From Sinorhizobium sp. 8-89 (lineage in GTDB: Bacteria; Pseudomonadota; Alphaproteobacteria; Rhizobiales; Rhizobiaceae), in the NCBI RefSeq assembly GCF_030124325.1, contig NZ_JASKLR010000003.1:503370-567369 (forward strand): a stretch of 64,000 nucleotides of DNA, read 5' to 3'. Numbering within the stretch: position 1 is the stretch's first letter; the number at the start of each line of letters is the position of its first letter. The notes below the pieces were generated by a model. The model was not told the origin of the DNA. It ran no database searches and saw only the letters and a list, made by a program, of their open reading frames with translations. The position numbers were made by a program, and so were the translations under genes. Shown here in pieces: positions 45,597 to 53,966 of the stretch.

Positions 45597-46271
45597 CTAT
45601 TCCGACGCGATCACCCCGGCGAGAACCGCCTTGGCGACAGCCTGGAAGCGATTGTGAGCGCCGAACTTGCGGATGATCCCGGATTCAAGCGTGAGCGCCG
45701 CGGTAAGGTCCATGTCCATCAGCCGGGCGATGCGCGAGGCCGGATAACCTTCGGCCATGAAGCCCAGGCAGTCGGATTCGATCGGCGACAGATGGGCATG
45801 CTCCGCTGCCGTCGCGACGTCGTCGCCTTCCACCGATCTCCCTTCGAGCAACTCGGCGATCTTCTGCATCTGGCGGCGCAGGATCGATTGCTGGGCGGCG
45901 AGCTCGCGGCGGCGCGCCTGCAGGGCGGCGTCGAACATTTCGTCGGCCTGCTCCTGGTTTTCCGCCCGGTCGAGTGCCGCCATCAGTTCCTGGATCGCGG
46001 CGATCGGCATGTCGATTTCCCGGCAGGCGTTAATTACCGCCATGCGGCGGATGTGATCCTCGCCATAGACGCGCATCGGTCCCATGCGGGCGGCGGTCAG
46101 CAAGCCTTTCTCTTCGTAGAAATGCAACGTCCGGTGCGTCACACCGAAGACCTCCGCCATCTCGGCGATGGCGAGCCGGTCGTCCGGGCCATGGTATGGA
46201 ACGGGCAGTTGCGGCAGGAAGCCGACAGGATCGTCCTTGGCGCCCGCCTGTTTCCAGGAATCTTGCGGCAT
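45597..46271 (-). CDS. MerR-type regulator with a LuxR-like C-terminal HTH
   Basis: 224 residues from the ATG at 46271; a TTG two codons earlier is possible. N-terminal MerR helix-turn-helix (AIAEMAEVFGVTHRTLHFYEEKGLL, then RVYGEDHIRRMAVINACREIDMPIAAIQELM), a coiled coil (about 95-145), and a C-terminal segment (LSPIESDCLGFMAEGYPASRIARLMDMDLTAALTLESGIIRKFG) that looks like the GerE/LuxR DNA-binding helices. The two DNA-binding domains in one protein are unusual. It probably binds an effector or senses through the coiled coil; target genes not known. Confidence 0.8.
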   Translation of the reverse strand: MPQDSWKQAGAKDDPVGFLPQLPVPYHGPDDRLAIAEMAEVFGVTHRTLHFYEEKGLLTAARMGPMRVYGEDHIRRMAVINACREIDMPIAAIQELMAALDRAENQEQADEMFDAALQARRRELAAQQSILRRQMQKIAELLEGRSVEGDDVATAAEHAHLSPIESDCLGFMAEGYPASRIARLMDMDLTAALTLESGIIRKFGAHNRFQAVAKAVLAGVIASE

Positions 46272-46676
46272 GTCCAATGTCCCCCACTTGAGCGTCTGGA
46301 AGGCGTAGCAACCCGCCGATCAAGACCTTCTCCTCCAGCCAAGCGTCCGGCCGGTCGCCGACCTCGACACCTGCTGCTCGTGGGACACATCCGCGCAAGG
46401 CGCGGTTACTGCTGACCAATGTGCATGCCTGCGACCAAACCCAAGACGCCGCAGGTCCGACTAGCTGGAACCCCGTTACGCGTTCGCCGAACGCGCGGTG
46501 CTCCAGTGAGCAACCCGGCATGAAATCCAACGCACGCACACACGGTAAGTGCGAATCACGCAAATGAACAGTCTTAATATTGCAGGGAAAAACGCGCTCT
46601 CACGCGTCGCACCAGCAGAGCCAAAAGCATCGCGTGTGCAGCGGAACGCGCAAAGGGTGCTCTAGAACTTCAAATG
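46272..46676. other. Intergenic region, no gene seen
   Basis: About 400 bases between the MerR-LuxR gene and the winged-helix regulator that follows on the same strand. I see no convincing coding frame or repeat in it. Confidence 0.4.
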
Positions 46677-46722
46677 TAGAGCATCTGCTTTCAGCGATAC
46701 CACCTGAAAGCAGGATGCTCTA
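46677..46722 (-). terminator. Long imperfect palindrome at the regulator stop
   Basis: TAGAGCATCTGCTTTCAG (46677-46694) pairs with CTGAAAGCAGGATGCTCTA (46704-46722), one bulged G, around an 9-base loop. It overlaps the stop codon of the regulator at 46720 and probably ends its transcript; TAGAGCAT-type palindromes also recur in rhizobial intergenic DNA. Confidence 0.6.
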
Positions 46723-47835
46723 GTGGCCGATGATCTTGAGCGGGCTGTTGGCGGAAATGATGAAGAATGGCTCGTCGCCCTTGAGCGGACCGAGCTTCTG
46801 CTGGCAGTCCCAGGCCTTCTGGAAGCTGTCGCGCGTGAGCAGCCGGCGGTAGCGCGCCGTCGCGGTCATGCATTCCATGAGCGTGCTCTGAACCTTCTCA
46901 GCGGCGGCATGGGCGTATATCTCGCCATTAAGCGCAAAAAGCTGTGCGGCAAGCGAGGTACTCTCGTAGAGAATGTCCGGCTCGCTCGTCAGCCGTTCCG
47001 CGGTGATGAAATCGTGCCGCAGCGGAATGCCTTCGCCGTCATGCGAGAGCGTGATGCGGATGCCCGCTGCAGGGGCGTCGTACCAGGTGAGATTGATCGA
47101 GAAGGCCAGAGCCTGATTGCTGGAGGCGGGGGCGCCTTCGCCCTCGACCGCGCTCGCCCGGGCAAGCGTCTTATGGCGAAGTGCGGCCTCGCGCAGCGCC
47201 TTTGCGAAATGTCTGGTGCCCTTGTGTTCGGGGCCGGTTACGCTGACGCGGACGGATGGCAAGCCGCGGATGGCGGCCATCGGCCCGTCGACGAGCTTGG
47301 CCTCCGCGTCGATGTCCAGCGTCATCTCGGGGGAGGGCAGGGGCGCAAAGAGCAGCAGCGGCAGGACGCTCAGCACCGCCCATGGAGAAGAGAAGGGGGC
47401 CGGCTGCCAGGGAGCACGGCGTCCGGATGACGGTCGGCGGGCGCTCTTTTCCTGCTGGACCGAAGCCGCGACCGTCTCGGCAGCGGCGCCATGCACGCGG
47501 CGGTACTCCGGGACATAGGTTCCCTTCGGAATGGTGATCTGCCACTTTTCGTCGGCGCCGTCGGTGTCGTAGAAGGTCTTGAGCAGCTTGCGCAACTTGC
47601 CGGCATGGACGCGGACAAGTGGGTCGCCATCTGCATCGAAGGTCTGATCGCGGCCGAAGACGTCGACGCCGATCGAATATCCCTTGAGTTGCGCGCCTTC
47701 GCCGATCATTTCCTTCTCGACGACGTAGGCAAGGAAAGCGCGCAGTCTTTCGGACCGCCGAAAGCCGCGGCTGTCGAGGATCCGGCGCAGCGCCAGCCGG
47801 ATCGTCTCGTCGCAGGGCCTTTCGGCTGGCGTCAT
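46720..47835 (-). CDS. Winged-helix regulator with a membrane anchor
   Basis: 371 residues. The N-terminal half (IRLALRRILDSRGFRRSERLRAFLAYVVEKEMIGEGAQLKGYSIGVDVFGRDQTFDADGDPLVRVHAGKLRKLLKTFY) is the winged-helix domain found in adenylate-cyclase-like regulators of Rhizobiales. One membrane helix follows (SPWAVLSVLPLLLFAPLP, about 150-168), then an extracytoplasmic domain without recognised repeats. It is a distant counterpart of the CadC-like gene at 42859. Regulated genes unknown. A perfect 10-bp inverted repeat lies 120 bases before the start. Confidence 0.75.
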   Translation of the reverse strand: MTPAERPCDETIRLALRRILDSRGFRRSERLRAFLAYVVEKEMIGEGAQLKGYSIGVDVFGRDQTFDADGDPLVRVHAGKLRKLLKTFYDTDGADEKWQITIPKGTYVPEYRRVHGAAAETVAASVQQEKSARRPSSGRRAPWQPAPFSSPWAVLSVLPLLLFAPLPSPEMTLDIDAEAKLVDGPMAAIRGLPSVRVSVTGPEHKGTRHFAKALREAALRHKTLARASAVEGEGAPASSNQALAFSINLTWYDAPAAGIRITLSHDGEGIPLRHDFITAERLTSEPDILYESTSLAAQLFALNGEIYAHAAAEKVQSTLMECMTATARYRRLLTRDSFQKAWDCQQKLGPLKGDEPFFIISANSPLKIIGH

Positions 47836-47953
47836 CGATGTTGCTCCAAGGGATGCGGCGGAATGCCGGGACAGAGATCGCCGGGAAAAAACAACCTAAA
47901 TCTGATTCGGAGCTTAAGTCCAAAAATGGCGGTTGTCAGGTTCGATGGCGATA

Positions 47954-47978
47954 AGTCGCACTTTTCTTAAGTGCGACT
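47954..47978. promoter_or_regulatory. Perfect inverted repeat upstream of the regulator
   Basis: AGTCGCACTT (47954-47963), loop TTCTT, AAGTGCGACT (47969-47978). It lies in the 258-base gap between the winged-helix regulator and DUF899; operator or hairpin, not decided. Confidence 0.45.
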
Positions 47979-48093
47979 CACCGCATGCTGCGGGGGCGGC
48001 AGGCCGCATGCCCGCACCGCCCCGAGAGCGCGACTCACGATCTTGAACGCAACGCCTGGGCGCGAGGAATGCGCGGCGCGCGCTGTTCGGCAT

Positions 48094-48798
48094 TCACCCG
48101 CCGTTGCGGTAGTCGAGCTTCGGATACCAGTCCTTGCCGCGGCCTTCAGGCGTGGTGTCGAGAAGGGTCCACAGCGGGTCGAGGTCCGGTGCGTCGCGCG
48201 GGTCCTGGCCGGGGTCGGCCATCTTGTCGTTCATCTCAGCGCTCCAGAAATGCCGGATGGTGCCGTCGCGGCGGGTGAAGACCGTGTAGCCGGGGACATC
48301 AGCATCCTCGGCGCTGACATAGTCGCGGGTGAAGGCGCCGTCTCCGTCGGAATAGACCTTCAACTGAGTCCAGCCGCGCGCCTTCTTGGCCTCCACCAGC
48401 CGCTCGATCGGCGAGCGGGCGACCAAGGCGAGCGCCACGCGCTGCTCGATATCAGGCACCTTGCCTTCCCATGCTCCCATCAAAGAGGTGCACATGGGGC
48501 AGGGTCTTTCGCGCTTCGGACCGAACATGTAACTGTAGATGACGAGCGTGTCCTTGTCGCCGAAAAGGTCGGCGAGGATGACGGGTCCGTTCTCGCCCAC
48601 GAAACGATATTCCCTGGTGACTTCGCCGCCGGGCGGCAATTGCCGGCGCAAGCCGGCCACGCGCTCGATATGGCGCCTGAGCTCGATTTCCTCTGCAAGT
48701 AGCGCGTTGCGCGCCCGCCGATACTCCGCACTTTCGTTGGGAAGGCTGGCGTGATTCCTCGCCGCCAGTTCCTGCGCCGGGATGAGTGTGGTCGTCAT
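48094..48798 (-). CDS. DUF899 thioredoxin-like protein
   Basis: 234 residues. Thioredoxin-fold protein of the DUF899 family: RAGLRRQLPPGGEV region, LADLFGDKDTLVIYSYMFGP, RPCPMCTSLMGAWEG with the redox-like CPMC motif, then GYTVFTRRDGTIRHFWSAEM. The reaction is unknown. A perfect palindrome GTTGATATCAAC lies in its promoter region at 48859, suggesting control by a small dimeric regulator of the ArsR or similar type, but no such regulator gene is next to it here. Confidence 0.9.
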   Translation of the reverse strand: MTTTLIPAQELAARNHASLPNESAEYRRARNALLAEEIELRRHIERVAGLRRQLPPGGEVTREYRFVGENGPVILADLFGDKDTLVIYSYMFGPKRERPCPMCTSLMGAWEGKVPDIEQRVALALVARSPIERLVEAKKARGWTQLKVYSDGDGAFTRDYVSAEDADVPGYTVFTRRDGTIRHFWSAEMNDKMADPGQDPRDAPDLDPLWTLLDTTPEGRGKDWYPKLDYRNGG

Positions 48799-48858
48799 GA
48801 TCGCTCTCCTCTCGCTCTCTGCGATTTACCTTCATCCTGCCTCGAGTAGGCTAAACAC

Positions 48859-48870
48859 GTTGATATCAAC
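48859..48870. promoter_or_regulatory. Perfect 12-bp palindrome, operator candidate
   Basis: GTTGATATCAAC, 61 bases upstream of the DUF899 start and 138 bases before pdxJ. Size and symmetry suit a dimeric repressor site. Confidence 0.5.
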
Positions 48871-49007
48871 ATAATCTACTTGTGTCAAAACGCTTTGCCC
48901 TTGTCAGAAAGGCGCGGACAAAACCTGCAAAACGGCGATTCCGGTTTTGTAAAATCTGGGGTAGAACAGGCACCGATGACGTTGCCCGCCTCTCTGAAAG
49001 TTTCGAC

Positions 49008-49760
49008 ATGCCAGCAAAACTGTCCGTGAATCTCAATGCCGTCGCGATGTTGCGCAACCGGCGCGATCTTCCGTGGCCGTCCGTTACCGGCCTAGGCCGC
49101 ATCGCGCTGCAGGCGGGGGCGAGCGGGTTGACCGTGCACCCGCGCCCGGACCAGCGCCACATCCGGTTCTCCGACCTGCAGCCGATCCGCAACCTGATCG
49201 ACGACGAGTTTCCGCAGGCGGAATTCAACATGGAAGGCTTTCCGAACGAGGATTTCCTTCAATTGGTCGAGCGGCACGAGCCGGAGCAGGTGACGCTGGT
49301 GCCGGACGATCCGGCGCAGGCGACCTCCGATCACGGCTGGGATTTTCGCAAGAACCATAACCTGCTTGGGCATGTGGTCGGGCGGCTGAAGAAAAAGGGG
49401 TTCCGCGTCTCGCTGTTCGCCGATGGCGATCCGGATCCGGAGGCGCTGAAGATCGCCAAGGAGACCGGGGCGGACCGGATCGAGCTTTACACCGGCCCCT
49501 ATGGCGGCTGCTACGATGATCCCGAGAAGACCGAACGGATCGCCAGCGAACTCGGCCGAACGGCGGAGATCGCGCTCGGCCTCGGCCTCGCCGTCAATGC
49601 CGGCCATGACCTGACCGTAGCCAACCTGCCGCTCTTGGCAAAGCACATCCCGGCGCTCGCCGAGGTTTCGATCGGCCACGGGCTGACGGCGGATGCGCTG
49701 GAATACGGCATGGCGGAGACCGTGCGCCGCTTCCGCCGCGCTTGCGGCGAGGCGGTTTAG
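49008..49760 (+). CDS. pdxJ: Pyridoxine 5'-phosphate synthase
   Basis: 250 residues from the ATG at 49008. Condenses 1-deoxyxylulose 5-phosphate with 3-amino-2-oxopropyl phosphate to make pyridoxine 5'-phosphate. Motifs: [101 protein letters not shown]. It ends close to the MocR regulator gene, a PLP-binding protein, which is a sensible neighbour for a vitamin B6 gene. Confidence 0.97.
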   Translation: MPAKLSVNLNAVAMLRNRRDLPWPSVTGLGRIALQAGASGLTVHPRPDQRHIRFSDLQPIRNLIDDEFPQAEFNMEGFPNEDFLQLVERHEPEQVTLVPDDPAQATSDHGWDFRKNHNLLGHVVGRLKKKGFRVSLFADGDPDPEALKIAKETGADRIELYTGPYGGCYDDPEKTERIASELGRTAEIALGLGLAVNAGHDLTVANLPLLAKHIPALAEVSIGHGLTADALEYGMAETVRRFRRACGEAV

Positions 49761-49800
49761 GTCAACGAACGAGACTCGTTCGCGCGTGCTTGCACGCATT

Positions 49801-49830
49801 CTTTATCCATGCAATATCCATACATTATCG
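49801..49830 (+). promoter_or_regulatory. Direct repeats before the MocR gene, operator candidate
   Basis: TATCCATGCAA followed directly by TATCCATACAT and TATCG. Tandem half sites are typical of MocR/GntR autoregulation. An inverted version of the CATACA core lies at 51277-51302, at the other end of the gene. Confidence 0.45.
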
Positions 49831-49846
49831 TATTGGGATGTTGTCG

Positions 49847-51244
49847 ATGGACAAGGATCGTGTGAGTCTTTCCTGGGAGCCGACGCTTAGCAAGGCGGAC
49901 GGGCCGCTCTATCTGGCGATCGCGGATGCATTGGCCGCGGATATCGCGACCGGCGCACTCAAGGAGGGCACACGCCTGCCGCCGCAGCGGGCGCTCGCGG
50001 GCGTGCTCGGCATCGACTTCACCACGGTCAGCCGCGCCTATAACGAGGCGCGGGCGCGGGGGCTGATCGAGGGCCGAGTCGGGCAGGGCACCTATGTCAA
50101 AGTGCGGCGAAGGAGCGCCGGTCGCCCATCCGGCGGCGGGCTCGTCGACATGAGCATGAACCTGCCGCCGCTCTTCGACGATCCAAGCCTTATCGCCCGG
50201 ATGTGGGGCGGTATCGATGCACTTGAGCGCGAGCAGGGCCTGGATCTGTTCATGCGCTACCAGACGATCGGCGGTGCCTTGCCGGACAGGGCCGCAGGCG
50301 CGGCCTGGCTGCGGCCACGGCTCGGCGAGGTGGAAGCGGAGCGGGTGCTCGTCTGCCCCGGGGCGCAGGCGGCGCTGCTTGCAACCGTCAGCATGCTTGC
50401 CGCCCGGGGCGATGTAATCTGCGCCGAGGCGCTCACCTATCCGGGGCTGCGGTCGCTCGCTGCCCATCTTGGCATTGGCCTTGCCGGCGTGGCGATGGAC
50501 GAGCATGGGCTTCTGCCCGAAGCGTTCGAGGCCGCCTGCGTCAAGCACCGGCCGAAGGCGCTTTATTGCAATCCGACGCTTCACAATCCGACGACGGCGA
50601 CGTTGCCGCTCGACCGCCGGGAGGCAGTCGTCGCGATTGCCCGCAGACATGGCGTCGCAATCGTCGAGGACGACGCTTACGGTGCGCTGCCGGCCAGGTC
50701 GGTGCCGCCGCTCGCGGCGATCGCGCCCGAGCTTGTCTATCACGTGGCGGGGCTTGCCAAGTGCCTGTCGCCGGCGCTCCGCGTCGCCTATCTCATCGTA
50801 CCGGATGCCGTGAGCTCCGTCCGCATCGAGGGCGCGATCCGCGCGACCGCCGGCATGGCCTCGCCGCTTTCGGCCGCCATCGCCACGCGCTGGATCGAGG
50901 ATGGAACGGCGGATGCGGTGCTTGCCGCCATTCGCGCCGAGACCGGACGGCGCCAGCGGATCGCAACCGGGATCCTGCCGAACGCTCGCGTCGTGACCGA
51001 TCCCGAAGCATTCCACCTCTGGCTCAGGCTGCCCTCCGCCTGGACACGCGGCGCGTTCGGTGACCGGTTGCGCACGGCCGGCATCAGCATCGTCGCAAGC
51101 GATGCCTTTGCGCTTGCCGTCCCGCCGGAAGCCGTGAGGTTGGGGCTCGGCGCGGCGGAAACCGAAGTCGAGCTCGAGCGCAGCCTCGCCGTCATCGCCG
51201 ATCTTCTCGCGCAGTCGCCTGCGGTCCTGAACTTCGTCGTCTGA
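49847..51244 (+). CDS. MocR-type regulator (GntR DNA binding plus aminotransferase fold)
   Basis: 465 residues from the ATG at 49847 (GGGA eight bases upstream; an ATG three codons earlier is possible). N-terminal GntR winged helix (PLYLAIADALAADIATGALKEGTRLPPQRALAGVLGIDFTTVSRAYNEARARGLIEGRVGQGTYV), then a class I aminotransferase domain. The PLP lysine is expected in HVAGLAKCLSPALRVAY (Lys of GLAKCL), and NPTLHNPTT is the usual binding loop. It should use PLP as cofactor; the downstream gene or its own promoter may be the target. Confidence 0.92.
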   Translation: MDKDRVSLSWEPTLSKADGPLYLAIADALAADIATGALKEGTRLPPQRALAGVLGIDFTTVSRAYNEARARGLIEGRVGQGTYVKVRRRSAGRPSGGGLVDMSMNLPPLFDDPSLIARMWGGIDALEREQGLDLFMRYQTIGGALPDRAAGAAWLRPRLGEVEAERVLVCPGAQAALLATVSMLAARGDVICAEALTYPGLRSLAAHLGIGLAGVAMDEHGLLPEAFEAACVKHRPKALYCNPTLHNPTTATLPLDRREAVVAIARRHGVAIVEDDAYGALPARSVPPLAAIAPELVYHVAGLAKCLSPALRVAYLIVPDAVSSVRIEGAIRATAGMASPLSAAIATRWIEDGTADAVLAAIRAETGRRQRIATGILPNARVVTDPEAFHLWLRLPSAWTRGAFGDRLRTAGISIVASDAFALAVPPEAVRLGLGAAETEVELERSLAVIADLLAQSPAVLNFVV

Positions 51245-51276
51245 CGGCGTACAGCCGCAACCCGGCGCAATTGTCG

Positions 51277-51302
51277 CAGGTATTGATGCATACAATTAAT
51301 TG
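51277..51302. promoter_or_regulatory. Inverted repeat, MocR operator candidate
   Basis: GCATACA and TGTATGC flank a 12-base AATTAATTGACA-type spacer. The repeat lies between the MocR stop and the DUF983 gene and resembles the direct repeats at 49801. Confidence 0.45.
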
Positions 51303-51445
51303 ACAATGTATGCTTTGTATGGCTTCCTTTTCCATGGGCCGGCGAGGACGTGGAGCACCGGGCATCTAGGAACCGTAATATCGCTTGCGCGTTCGAATTA
51401 TGTGCCCCGCGCCTGCCGCCGACGAGATTTTGGAAAGGAAAGACA

Positions 51446-51862
51446 GTGTCTTCACACAAGGATTGGCCGGCACTTTCGCCGTTGCAGACGGGTCTGCGTG
51501 GCCGCTGCCCGCGTTGCGGCCAAGGTCACCTGTTCGAGGGTTTCCTGAAGCTCCGTCCGGAATGCGAGGTCTGCGGGCTTGATTATTCTTTCGCCGACCC
51601 GGCCGACGGCCCGGCGTTTTTCGTCATCTGCTTCGCCTGCGTGCCGAGCGTGTTGCTCGGCGTCTGGCTCGAGGTGCAGTACGGCGCGCCGCTCTGGGTG
51701 CATCTGCTGACGACCGGTCCCTTCATGCTGCTCACCTGCATTCCGCCGCTGAGGCCGCTGAAGGGCTGGCTGGTCGCAAGCCAGTTCTTCTACAAGGCCG
51801 AAGAGGGCAAGGTCGTGCGCCGGGCTGTGGCGCAAGCGCCTGATGCGAGCGCCAGACGGTGA
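51446..51862 (+). CDS. DUF983 membrane protein
   Basis: 138 residues from a GTG with AAGGAAA upstream. N-terminal Cys-rich zinc-ribbon-like part (RGRCPRCGQGHLFEGFLKLRPECEVCGLDYSF, four Cys) followed by two membrane helices (GPAFFVICFACVPSVLLGVWLEV and LWVHLLTTGPFMLLTCIPPL). This is the DUF983 layout; such proteins often lie near cytochrome oxidase genes, but none is here. Function unknown. Confidence 0.9.
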   Translation: MSSHKDWPALSPLQTGLRGRCPRCGQGHLFEGFLKLRPECEVCGLDYSFADPADGPAFFVICFACVPSVLLGVWLEVQYGAPLWVHLLTTGPFMLLTCIPPLRPLKGWLVASQFFYKAEEGKVVRRAVAQAPDASARR

Positions 51863-51927
51863 TTTGAAGTAAAATCATCGTGTAGGCCGGGGCGTCGGAG
51901 TCGCGAGTGCCATGGAGGCACGGACGC

Positions 51928-52131
51928 ATGACGAATCTGATCTCGATCGTGACCTGTCCCGCCTGCCGGCATCAGTCGGTCGAAACCATGCCGACGGATG
52001 CCTGCCTGCACCTTTACGAGTGCAAGAGTTGCGGCACGCTCCTCAAGCCGAAGGAGGGGGATTGCTGCGTGTTCTGTTCCTATGGCTCCCAACCGTGTCC
52101 GCCCATTCAGGAGGCGCGAGCCCGCCGATAA
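51928..52131 (+). CDS. GDCCVxC-domain protein
   Basis: 67 residues, GGAGG upstream of the ATG. Cys-rich: CPAC (10-13), Cys26, CKSC (32-35), the signature GDCCVFCSYG (44-53) and CPP. The GDCCVxC family includes selenoprotein members in other bacteria; here the signature positions are all Cys codons. Probably binds metal. It often occurs near mercury, copper or other metal genes, which fits the bufferin-type operon that begins 1.5 kb away. Confidence 0.88.
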   Translation: MTNLISIVTCPACRHQSVETMPTDACLHLYECKSCGTLLKPKEGDCCVFCSYGSQPCPPIQEARARR

Positions 52132-52161
52132 CTGCGTGAAGCAATTGCTCGGCGCGCCCGT

Positions 52162-52800
52162 CTACCAACGGGCGACGCGGCGGCCGGCGAGGGCCCCGAG
52201 AAGCGCCAGGATCGCGATCGCGATCGTGTACCAAGTAGCGACGAACAGGGGCGAATCGTCCGTGCAATGGGAGGCATAGAGCGTCGCGGCGATGCCGCCG
52301 GCCACAAGGCCCGCCATTGCGCCGGCCAGCGCCGGATGGGACGGGGCGCCATGGCGCAGCGCGAGCAAAAGCAGCGCGAGCGGGCCGATCCCGATCAGCG
52401 GAATGAAGGTCAGGCAGACCAGGCTGTTCGTCCCGACAAGCCTGCTCGACCAGGTTTCGGCGGGCACGACGGCGAGTTCGATCAAGACGCCTGCAAGGAT
52501 GAGCGCAGGAGCGATGGCAAGAAAGCGCAGCGGGCCGCGCGGATCCATGTCCGGCCGCGAGAGCATCCGCAGAAGAGCGAAGGCGCTTGCGGCAAGGGTG
52601 ATCGTCACCACGAACTTGAAGAGAAAACGGAGCGTCTGCGCGGCGCTGGCAATATCCGACCGGGGGCCGAGCAGGACGAAGAAGACGGTTGCGGCGATGA
52701 CGACGGCAGCGAAGACCGCGCCCCACCAAGCCGCGTTCATCGGCACGCCGGTTCGCCGGCTGTCCGCGGCAAGAGCCTTGATGAGTTCGTGTGTCTCCAT
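52162..52800 (-). CDS. nrsF: NrsF-type membrane anti-sigma factor (DUF1109)
   Basis: 212 residues with six membrane helices: WWGAVFAAVVIAATVFFVLLG, FLFKFVVTITLAASAFALL, FLAIAPALILAGVLIELAVV, TFIPLIGIGPLALLLLALRHG, ALAGAMAGLVAGGIAATLYA and WYTIAIAILALLGALAG. Length and topology match NrsF (DUF1109), the inhibitor of SigF in Caulobacter. Two periplasm-exposed Cys (C137 region in SLVCLTF and C181 in ASHCTDD) correspond to the conserved Cys reported for that family. It begins one base before the end of sigF, in the same operon. Confidence 0.88.
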   Translation of the reverse strand: METHELIKALAADSRRTGVPMNAAWWGAVFAAVVIAATVFFVLLGPRSDIASAAQTLRFLFKFVVTITLAASAFALLRMLSRPDMDPRGPLRFLAIAPALILAGVLIELAVVPAETWSSRLVGTNSLVCLTFIPLIGIGPLALLLLALRHGAPSHPALAGAMAGLVAGGIAATLYASHCTDDSPLFVATWYTIAIAILALLGALAGRRVARW

Positions 52801-52801
52801 T

Positions 52802-53335
52802 TCAGTCTCGTCCAAATCGCCGGGCAATGGCAGCAAGGCCGCGATGAAGCGCGACGCGAACTGCGGTTTCGTTCATGTCCAGGCTCCGGGCGGCCTCCGC
52901 GATCGTGCGCCCTTCGACCGATATTGCCGTCACCACCGAACGCTGGCCGGGGGTGAGCGTTTCGAGTGCACGGCCGATTTCCCAATCCCTGATCGTTTCG
53001 GTTTCCTCGGCAGCGAGCCGGTCTTCCACCTCGCCGATCTCGACCTGGGAATGGCGGCCCTGCCGTCGCAAAGCATCGACCAGCTTGTGCCTCGCAATCG
53101 CGTAGAGCCATGGCGTTACCGGCCCGTCGCACCGCCAGGTGTGGCGCTTTATATGGATGGCGAGCAGCGTTTCCTGGACGATGTCTTCCGGATCCGGGCC
53201 GCCGAACGCCCTGCGGCGCGCCCAGGCGCGAACGAGGCGCGCGGTCTCGTGCAGGAAGTCGCCATAGGCCCGCTCGTCACCGTCGAGCGCGGCCCGGAAA
53301 AGTCTGGCGAGGCTCCCTTCATCCACGCCGTCCAC
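52802..53335 (-). CDS. sigF: ECF sigma factor, SigF type
   Basis: 177 residues from a GTG with GGGAGG eight bases upstream. Regions 2 (RLVRAWARRRAFGGPDPEDIVQETLLAIHIKRHTW) and 4 (LTPGQRSVVTAISVEGRTIAEAARSLDMNETAVRVALHRGLAAI) are intact. The next gene is an NrsF-type anti-sigma, and the promoter ahead of sigF has exactly the layout of the promoter ahead of the divergent bufferin operon. I infer that this sigma factor controls both units. The gene names follow the Caulobacter pair. Confidence 0.9.
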   Translation of the reverse strand: MDGVDEGSLARLFRAALDGDERAYGDFLHETARLVRAWARRRAFGGPDPEDIVQETLLAIHIKRHTWRCDGPVTPWLYAIARHKLVDALRRQGRHSQVEIGEVEDRLAAEETETIRDWEIGRALETLTPGQRSVVTAISVEGRTIAEAARSLDMNETAVRVALHRGLAAIARRFGRD

Positions 53336-53351
53336 CTGTGCTTCCTCCCAA

Positions 53352-53376
53352 TTCGCTCGTCCTTGTCGCTTGTTAC
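53352..53376 (-). promoter_or_regulatory. SigF-type promoter for sigF-nrsF
   Basis: On the minus strand GTAAC (53376-53372), exactly 16 bases, CGAA (53355-53352). This corresponds to the GTAACC-N16-CGAA consensus known for Caulobacter SigF and predicts autoregulation. Confidence 0.75.
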
Positions 53377-53395
53377 ATCTCCGCGGGCAATCGTT

Positions 53396-53448
53396 TCGCT
53401 AAAATGGGGCGACGAGAAGTGTAAAGCGGTATTCGGTCCGCATCCGCA
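53396..53448. repeat. Degraded copy of the 59-bp repeat core
   Basis: GGGGCGACGAGAAGTGTAAA followed by GCGGTATTCGGTCCGCATCC resembles the AAAAGTGCGAAGCGGTTTTC unit repeated after folA, with several changes. Confidence 0.45.
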
Positions 53449-53509
53449 GCCTCTCTTCATCGTGATCCGCCAGGGGGCGCGGGCTCACGAAAGCGTGTAG
53501 ATGCCGAAT

Positions 53510-53534
53510 GTAACATATCTCCCATTGGTGCGAA
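53510..53534 (+). promoter_or_regulatory. SigF-type promoter for the bufferin operon
   Basis: GTAAC (53510-53514), 16 bases, CGAA (53531-53534). Same motif and spacing as the divergent sigF promoter. Start expected near 53541; leader about 50 bases. Confidence 0.78.
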
Positions 53535-53591
53535 CGAGCCTCTGTGTGCCTGAAAAACAGCACACGAGGAAACCAACACGGAGACGAAGTC

Positions 53592-53915
53592 ATGTCTACG
53601 AAATCCACGATAAGTGCGGCCATGCTGGCGAGTGCGGTGGCAGCCGCGGTATCGTCGTTCGCGATCGCCGCGCCGCTTTCGGAAGCCGAGGTCAAGGCCG
53701 CGATGGATGCCGGCAAGGAGAAGTGCTTCGGCGTCGCGCTCAAGGGCCAGAACGATTGCGCGGCCGGCCCGGGCACCACCTGCCAGGCGACCTCGACCGT
53801 CGACTATCAGGGCAATGCCTGGAAATTCGTCGATGGCGGCACCTGCACGACGATGCAACTGCCGGACGGCCGCAAGGGCTCGCCGGAACCGCTGTCGCGC
53901 GATCTTCCCTCCTAA
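53592..53915 (+). CDS. bufA: Bufferin-type copper RiPP precursor (DUF2282, BufA1-like)
   Basis: 107 residues from the ATG at 53592. A signal peptide (about 1-27, [10 protein letters not shown]) precedes a short mature part with four Cys at 45, 56, 64 and 85; the first is in the EKCFG motif (43-47), typical of DUF2282/bufferin peptides. In the described systems the next gene product modifies Cys residues and the mature peptide chelates copper in the periplasm. The gene starts the four-gene operon 53592-56189. Confidence 0.9.
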   Translation: MSTKSTISAAMLASAVAAAVSSFAIAAPLSEAEVKAAMDAGKEKCFGVALKGQNDCAAGPGTTCQATSTVDYQGNAWKFVDGGTCTTMQLPDGRKGSPEPLSRDLPS

Positions 53916-53966
53916 GCAATCCGTCCTGAGCCACCTGTAGACAAGCGCCGGAAAGCGGAGGCGACG

